Shown: in pieces, positions 60,548 through 64,000 of the stretch
How positions within the stretch are numbered: the stretch's first letter is position 1
Layout: each line of letters begins with the position of its first letter
Source: Cellulophaga sp. HaHaR_3_176
GTDB taxonomy: Bacteria; Bacteroidota; Bacteroidia; Flavobacteriales; Flavobacteriaceae
Length of the DNA stretch: 64,000 nt
Reading direction: 5' to 3'
Assembly: GCF_019021925.1 (NCBI RefSeq)
Contig: NZ_CP058990.1
Coordinates: 1,914,001 to 1,978,000, forward strand
Made by a program: the position numbers and the translations under genes
Notes under the pieces: generated by a model
Told to the model about the DNA's origin: nothing
Database searches by the model: none
Seen by the model: the letters and a program-made list of their open reading frames with translations, nothing else

Positions 60548-61459
60548 ATGATGGATAGAAGAAAATTTATTTCGAACACTACGGCTACATCAGCTTTTGT
60601 TGGCTTAGGAGGATTATCATTAAATTCTTGTTTATCTGATAATAGCAAAAAAATTACAATTTTGCACACCAATGATGTGCATAGTCATATTGATGCTTTT
60701 CCCAGCAGCCACTCCGAGTTTCCTAACATGGGTGGCTTAGCGAGGCGAGCAACTTTAGTAGATTCACTTAGAAAGGAAAACCCGCATACATTATTATTAG
60801 ATGCTGGAGATATTTTTCAAGGCACCCCCTATTTTAATTTTTACGGTGGCGAGCTAGAGTTTAAGCTTATGAGTATGCTTAAATATGATGCTGCGACAAT
60901 TGGTAATCATGATTTTGATAATGGTATTGGTGGTTTATATGCTCAAATACCTAATGCCAATTTTAAATTAATATCTGCTAACTATGATTTTTCAAACACA
61001 GTTATGGATGGACATTGTAAGCCTTATGAAGTATATATTAAAGATGGTATAAAAATTGGCGTTTATGGCATTGGCATTGAACTTAGTGGCCTTGTTAACA
61101 AAAAAATGTATAAAGAAACAGCTTATCTTGATCCTTTTGAAATTGCATTAGACACAGAAAGACTATTAAAAGAAGAGGAGAAATGTGACTTAATCATTTG
61201 TTTATCTCACCTAGGCTATCAATATACAAGTGATAAGCCCGACGACCTTAAGCTTGCCGCTAAAAGTAAATACACAAATTTAATAATCGGAGGACACACC
61301 CATACTTTCTTAAAAAAGCCAACGGTTATAAAAAATAGTGTTCAAGAAAATATTTTAGTAAACCAAGTAGGTTGTTTCGGAATAAACTTAGGTAAAATTG
61401 ATTTTTATTTTGATAGTAAGAAAAACATTTCGGCTAATGGTGTAAGTATTGCTGTATAA
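60548..61459 (+). CDS. UshA-like metallophosphatase, N-terminal domain protein
   Basis: A 303 aa calcineurin-like phosphoesterase with a twin-arginine signal (DRRKFISNTTATSAFVGLGG) that ends in a lipobox (NSC). Metal-binding motifs are TILHTNDVHSHID near 38-50, LLDAGDIFQGTPYFNFYGG, TIGNHDFDNGIGG and LIIGGHTHTFLKKP. Met1 and Met2 are both possible starts. Together with the gene upstream it covers the two domains of a normal UshA, in reversed order. Confidence 0.88.
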   Translation: MMDRRKFISNTTATSAFVGLGGLSLNSCLSDNSKKITILHTNDVHSHIDAFPSSHSEFPNMGGLARRATLVDSLRKENPHTLLLDAGDIFQGTPYFNFYGGELEFKLMSMLKYDAATIGNHDFDNGIGGLYAQIPNANFKLISANYDFSNTVMDGHCKPYEVYIKDGIKIGVYGIGIELSGLVNKKMYKETAYLDPFEIALDTERLLKEEEKCDLIICLSHLGYQYTSDKPDDLKLAAKSKYTNLIIGGHTHTFLKKPTVIKNSVQENILVNQVGCFGINLGKIDFYFDSKKNISANGVSIAV

Positions 61460-61473
61460 ACATTACTGATTAG

Positions 61474-61920
61474 ATGAAAATTATTAAAACAGATTACAAT
61501 AATAAAGATTACAAAGCTTTGGTTGTTGAATTAGATGCAGATTTAGCCATTAAAGATGGTGAGGATCACTCTTTTTATAATCAATTTAATAGCTCAGAAG
61601 GTATTAATAATGTAATTGTCATTTACAAAAACGACATTGCAGTAGGTTGTGGAGCTATAAAACCTTTTAACAGAGGTACTGTTGAAATAAAAAGAATGTT
61701 TGTAAAACCTGAACATCAAGGAAAAGGTTTAGGTTCTTTAATTTTAAAGGCTTTAGAAGATTGGGCAAAGTTACTCAACTATAGCGCATGTGTACTAGAA
61801 ACAGGTATTAGACAACCAGATGCAATTGCACTTTATAAGAAAAATGGGTATCTTATTATTGAGAACTACGGGCAGTATATAGGAGTCGAAAATAGTATTT
61901 GCTTTAAAAAAAATATATAA
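61474..61920 (+). CDS. GNAT family N-acetyltransferase
   Basis: A 148 aa acetyltransferase. The acetyl-CoA loop is RMFVKPEHQGKGLGSLIL (motif A) near 73-90, and ETGIRQPDAIALYKKNGYL near 109-127 is the usual GNAT end segment. Substrate unknown. It lies 15 bp after the phosphatase gene. Confidence 0.85.
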   Translation: MKIIKTDYNNKDYKALVVELDADLAIKDGEDHSFYNQFNSSEGINNVIVIYKNDIAVGCGAIKPFNRGTVEIKRMFVKPEHQGKGLGSLILKALEDWAKLLNYSACVLETGIRQPDAIALYKKNGYLIIENYGQYIGVENSICFKKNI

Positions 61921-61955
61921 TATTTATCTTTTTTGAAAATAAAAACACTTAGAAA

Positions 61956-61986
61956 TTGGAATATCTAATAAATGGCATCATCTTTG
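61956..61986 (+). promoter_or_regulatory. Promoter of the cold-shock gene
   Basis: A TTG at 61956-61958 and CATCTTTG at 61979-61986 (7 of 8 fit to TAnnTTTG) are separated by 20 bp, the usual spacing of Bacteroidota promoters. The predicted leader to the start at 62021 is about 28 bases. Confidence 0.55.
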
Positions 61987-62020
61987 CTTTTTATATAGTA
62001 TTAATAATTAATTTTTTAAC

Positions 62021-62212
62021 ATGAGTAAAGGCACAGTAAAATTCTTCAATGACACTAAAGGTTTTGGTTTTATCACTGAAGAAGGTGTGGACAAAGATCA
62101 TTTCGTTCACATTTCTGGATTAATCGATGAAATTCGCGAAGGTGATGAAGTTGAATTCGATCTAGAAGAAGGTAAAAAAGGTTTAAATGCAGTAAATGTA
62201 AAAGTACTTTAA
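62021..62212 (+). CDS. Cold-shock domain protein
   Basis: A 63 aa single cold-shock domain protein that binds RNA or single-stranded DNA. The RNP1 motif is KGFGFIT near 13-19, and RNP2 is HFVHIS near 27-32. Length and sequence match the CspA type common in Bacteroidota. It has its own promoter and terminator, so it is expressed alone. Confidence 0.95.
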   Translation: MSKGTVKFFNDTKGFGFITEEGVDKDHFVHISGLIDEIREGDEVEFDLEEGKKGLNAVNVKVL

Positions 62213-62233
62213 TATATACTTTCAAGTTTTAGT

Positions 62234-62265
62234 AAAAATCCCGTTCATAACTGAACGGGATTTTT
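62234..62265. terminator. Terminator after the cold-shock gene
   Basis: A 14-bp stem AAAAATCCCGTTCA/TGAACGGGATTTTT with the 4-base loop taac, followed by a T run. It lies 22 bp after the csp stop and just before a converging gene, so it may work for both. Confidence 0.85.
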
Positions 62266-62270
62266 TTTGC

Positions 62271-62564
62271 TTAGATTATTGATACAACCATTTTCTTTAG
62301 CTCTTCTTTTAAACTTATTTTTGGGTACGAAGTTCCCGCCTTTCTATACCAATACTCTGCATTAAATTTATCTCCTTCTTTTCTATGTAAGTACGCATGT
62401 ATCAAACTCCCTAACGGTGTTTGTAAATCTTGTGCAATATCATGTGAAGCATTCCAATCTCCTTTAGCATCAAACCACAAAGCCTTTAAACCTTCTGACC
62501 AATCAGGGTCTGGCATATCATTTTTTAATGAAACATCAAACTCGTTATAATTATTCAACTTCAT
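62271..62564 (-). CDS. Small conserved protein of unknown function
   Basis: A 97 aa soluble protein rich in Trp and Asp. GLKALWFDAKGDWNASHDIA near 25-44 and HAYLHRKEGDKFNAEYWYRK near 55-74 resemble a conserved short family found in many bacteria, perhaps a TPR-like helical pair, but I cannot name it. Its start shares a base with the antiporter stop (overlap at 62564), so the two are co-transcribed. Confidence 0.7.
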   Translation of the reverse strand: MKLNNYNEFDVSLKNDMPDPDWSEGLKALWFDAKGDWNASHDIAQDLQTPLGSLIHAYLHRKEGDKFNAEYWYRKAGTSYPKISLKEELKKMVVSII

Positions 62565-63799
62565 TATGCCAATCTTTTAACTAGTTTACCCACCGTTAAC
62601 CCTTGTACTAATATCGAAAACACTACAACTACATAGGTAATTACTAAAATTAAATCTCTATTCATTTCTTCAGACAAACTTAAGGCTAATGCTATAGAAA
62701 TACCACCACGCAAGCCCCCCCACGTCATTATTAAATTTGTATTTGGCACAAAATCGAGTTTCTTTTTAAAAAAATTAATTGGCATTAATAAAGATAAATA
62801 CCTACATACTAGTATTACAGGAACAGCCACTAAGCCTGCCAATACATATTCTACTTTAAAGGTTAAAACCAACAATTCCATCCCTATTAAAACAAATAGT
62901 AATGTATTCAACAAAATATCTAATAATTCCCAAAATTTATCTACGTAAACCTCTGTGGTTTCAGACATAGCATCACTTCTCAACGTATCATTACCAACAA
63001 CTAAACCAGCTGTGACCATAGCTAATGGCGCTGAAAGATGAAACTTTTGAGCTATTACAGTACCTACCATAACTGTTGCTAAAGTAATTATAACCTCAAT
63101 ATCATAATCATCAATAGATTTTAATAATTTATAAGTTACCCAACCCAAAAGCAATCCTAACAATACACCACCTACAACCTCAACACCGAACAACTCTAAT
63201 ACATCTAAAGGGGTGATAGTTTCTGTACTCGGAGACGCAAATTTAAAAATGGTTAAAAAAACTACAACCCCAACACCGTCATTAAAAAGCGACTCCCCTA
63301 CTATTTTAGTTTCTAATTTTTTAGGCACGCCTGCTTTTTTTAAAATACCTAAAACAGCAATTGGGTCTGTTGGAGAAATAAGAGAGCCAAATAACAGACA
63401 ATTTATATATGCTATATCCAAATGAAAAATTTGTAATATGTAATACATTAATGTTCCTACCAAAAAAGTAGACACCAAAACACCCAATGTAGAAAAAGCA
63501 AAAATAGGCCAACGTTGTACCTTTAATTGCTCAAAATTAGTGTGTAGAGCCCCTGCAAACAACAAAAAACTAAGCATTACATCTAATAAAACAGTTTTAA
63601 AATCTATTTGAGTAATTATGAATTTCTCCGCATTCAATAATGTATCATCAAAATAACTTAATGCAAATACACCTAAGGTAAAAACAATCGAAATTAACAT
63701 CAAACCAATGGTATTTGGCAATTTCAAAAACCTAACATTTATATAACCAAAAGTTGCCGAAAGAAATACAAGTACTGCGATGATAAAAAAATAGTCCAT
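62564..63799 (-). CDS. Sodium:proton antiporter, CPA1 (NhaP) family
   Basis: A 411 aa membrane protein with about 12 segments. The typical CPA1 motif is SLISPTDPIAVLGILKKAG near 139-157, and the conserved GESLFNDGVGVVVFL is near 167-181. The later MTWGGLRGGISIALALSLSE near 357-376 is also typical. It would exchange Na+ or K+ for protons, which fits a marine organism. The short tail lacks a TrkA domain. Confidence 0.93.
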   Translation of the reverse strand: MDYFFIIAVLVFLSATFGYINVRFLKLPNTIGLMLISIVFTLGVFALSYFDDTLLNAEKFIITQIDFKTVLLDVMLSFLLFAGALHTNFEQLKVQRWPIFAFSTLGVLVSTFLVGTLMYYILQIFHLDIAYINCLLFGSLISPTDPIAVLGILKKAGVPKKLETKIVGESLFNDGVGVVVFLTIFKFASPSTETITPLDVLELFGVEVVGGVLLGLLLGWVTYKLLKSIDDYDIEVIITLATVMVGTVIAQKFHLSAPLAMVTAGLVVGNDTLRSDAMSETTEVYVDKFWELLDILLNTLLFVLIGMELLVLTFKVEYVLAGLVAVPVILVCRYLSLLMPINFFKKKLDFVPNTNLIMTWGGLRGGISIALALSLSEEMNRDLILVITYVVVVFSILVQGLTVGKLVKRLA

Positions 63800-63960
63800 T
63801 GGGTTTTTTATTTAAATACAAAAATGCATTATTTACTTTAAATATGATTACAATTTCACAAGCTCTTTCTGGTTCAATTATCTATAATAAATTAATTTTG
63901 CTCAAGTTTAGCATTTATTATTTCCCAAAAAATACGCAACCTCTACTAAAGTAGATTAAA

Positions 63961-64000
63961 ATGAAAAATAAATTTTTAAAGAAATTTCTAAATTCTTATA
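63961..64000 (+). CDS. Possible start of a gene cut by the window edge
   Basis: ATG followed by 12 open codons (KNKFLKKFLNSY) up to the right edge. The sequence is basic like the start of a signal or membrane protein. With so little sequence it may be chance; the 160 bp before it shows no clear promoter. Confidence 0.25.
   Translation, partial: MKNKFLKKFLNSY

Overview
The window looks like a chromosome segment from a marine-type Flavobacteriaceae (Bacteroidota). It is AT-rich, several promoters fit the Bacteroidota -7 box TAnnTTTG, Shine-Dalgarno sequences are mostly absent, and the gene blocks are typical of the family (coaE/ybbR/GT2/fabI/recN/DUF4835/coaBC/rpoZ/bamD/dapA, tandem DUF368, DUF349, DUF6913). 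No rRNA, tRNA or CRISPR array was recognised.

Layout. 0.1-5.9 kb: one minus-strand molybdenum cofactor operon, moaD-moaE-moaA-moaC-mobA-moeB(rhodanese)-tauE/safE-moeA. 5.9-24.4 kb: mostly plus-strand housekeeping genes (rRNA/tRNA methyltransferase, M48 protease, Rel, Fur, PurA, OstA-like protein, aminotransferase, TPR protein, two DUF368 lipid-carrier transporters, AroE, DUF349, small kinase, surface protein). 24.7-35.5 kb: an accessory array. 35.5-38.7 kb: a flavoprotein and small membrane proteins. 38.7-64 kb: a second housekeeping region (Pcm, Gfo/Idh, HBD, YggS, exonuclease, K+ channel, MiaA, gluconate kinase/permease, an RprXY-like two-component pair, the coaE-dapA block, a two-gene UshA-like nucleotidase, cold-shock protein, CPA1 antiporter).

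The most interesting part is the 24.7-35.5 kb array. At least eight same-strand cassettes, each holding one gene (one holds two), begin at a GTT core and end at an AAC. In each cassette the bases after GTT and before AAC are complementary over 8-15 bp, but that sequence differs from cassette to cassette. The cassettes are separated by about 195-210 bp spacers that start AACAA/AACAC, end CGTT and carry long imperfect inverted repeats. This is the architecture of integron gene cassettes with attC sites, but no integrase is in the window, so it would count as an attC cluster lacking an integrase. The terminal complementarity is longer than in classical GTTRRRY attC sites. Cargo includes a SMI1/KNR4 (SUKH) protein, two ankyrin proteins, a possible HEPN-like protein, a Crp/Fnr regulator with an NAD-dependent reductase, and two secreted proteins of unknown function. 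One attC-like spacer is interrupted by an IS110-family element with a candidate bridge-RNA region, and an FMN-reductase pseudogene at the array end carries a short piece matching the same IS end.
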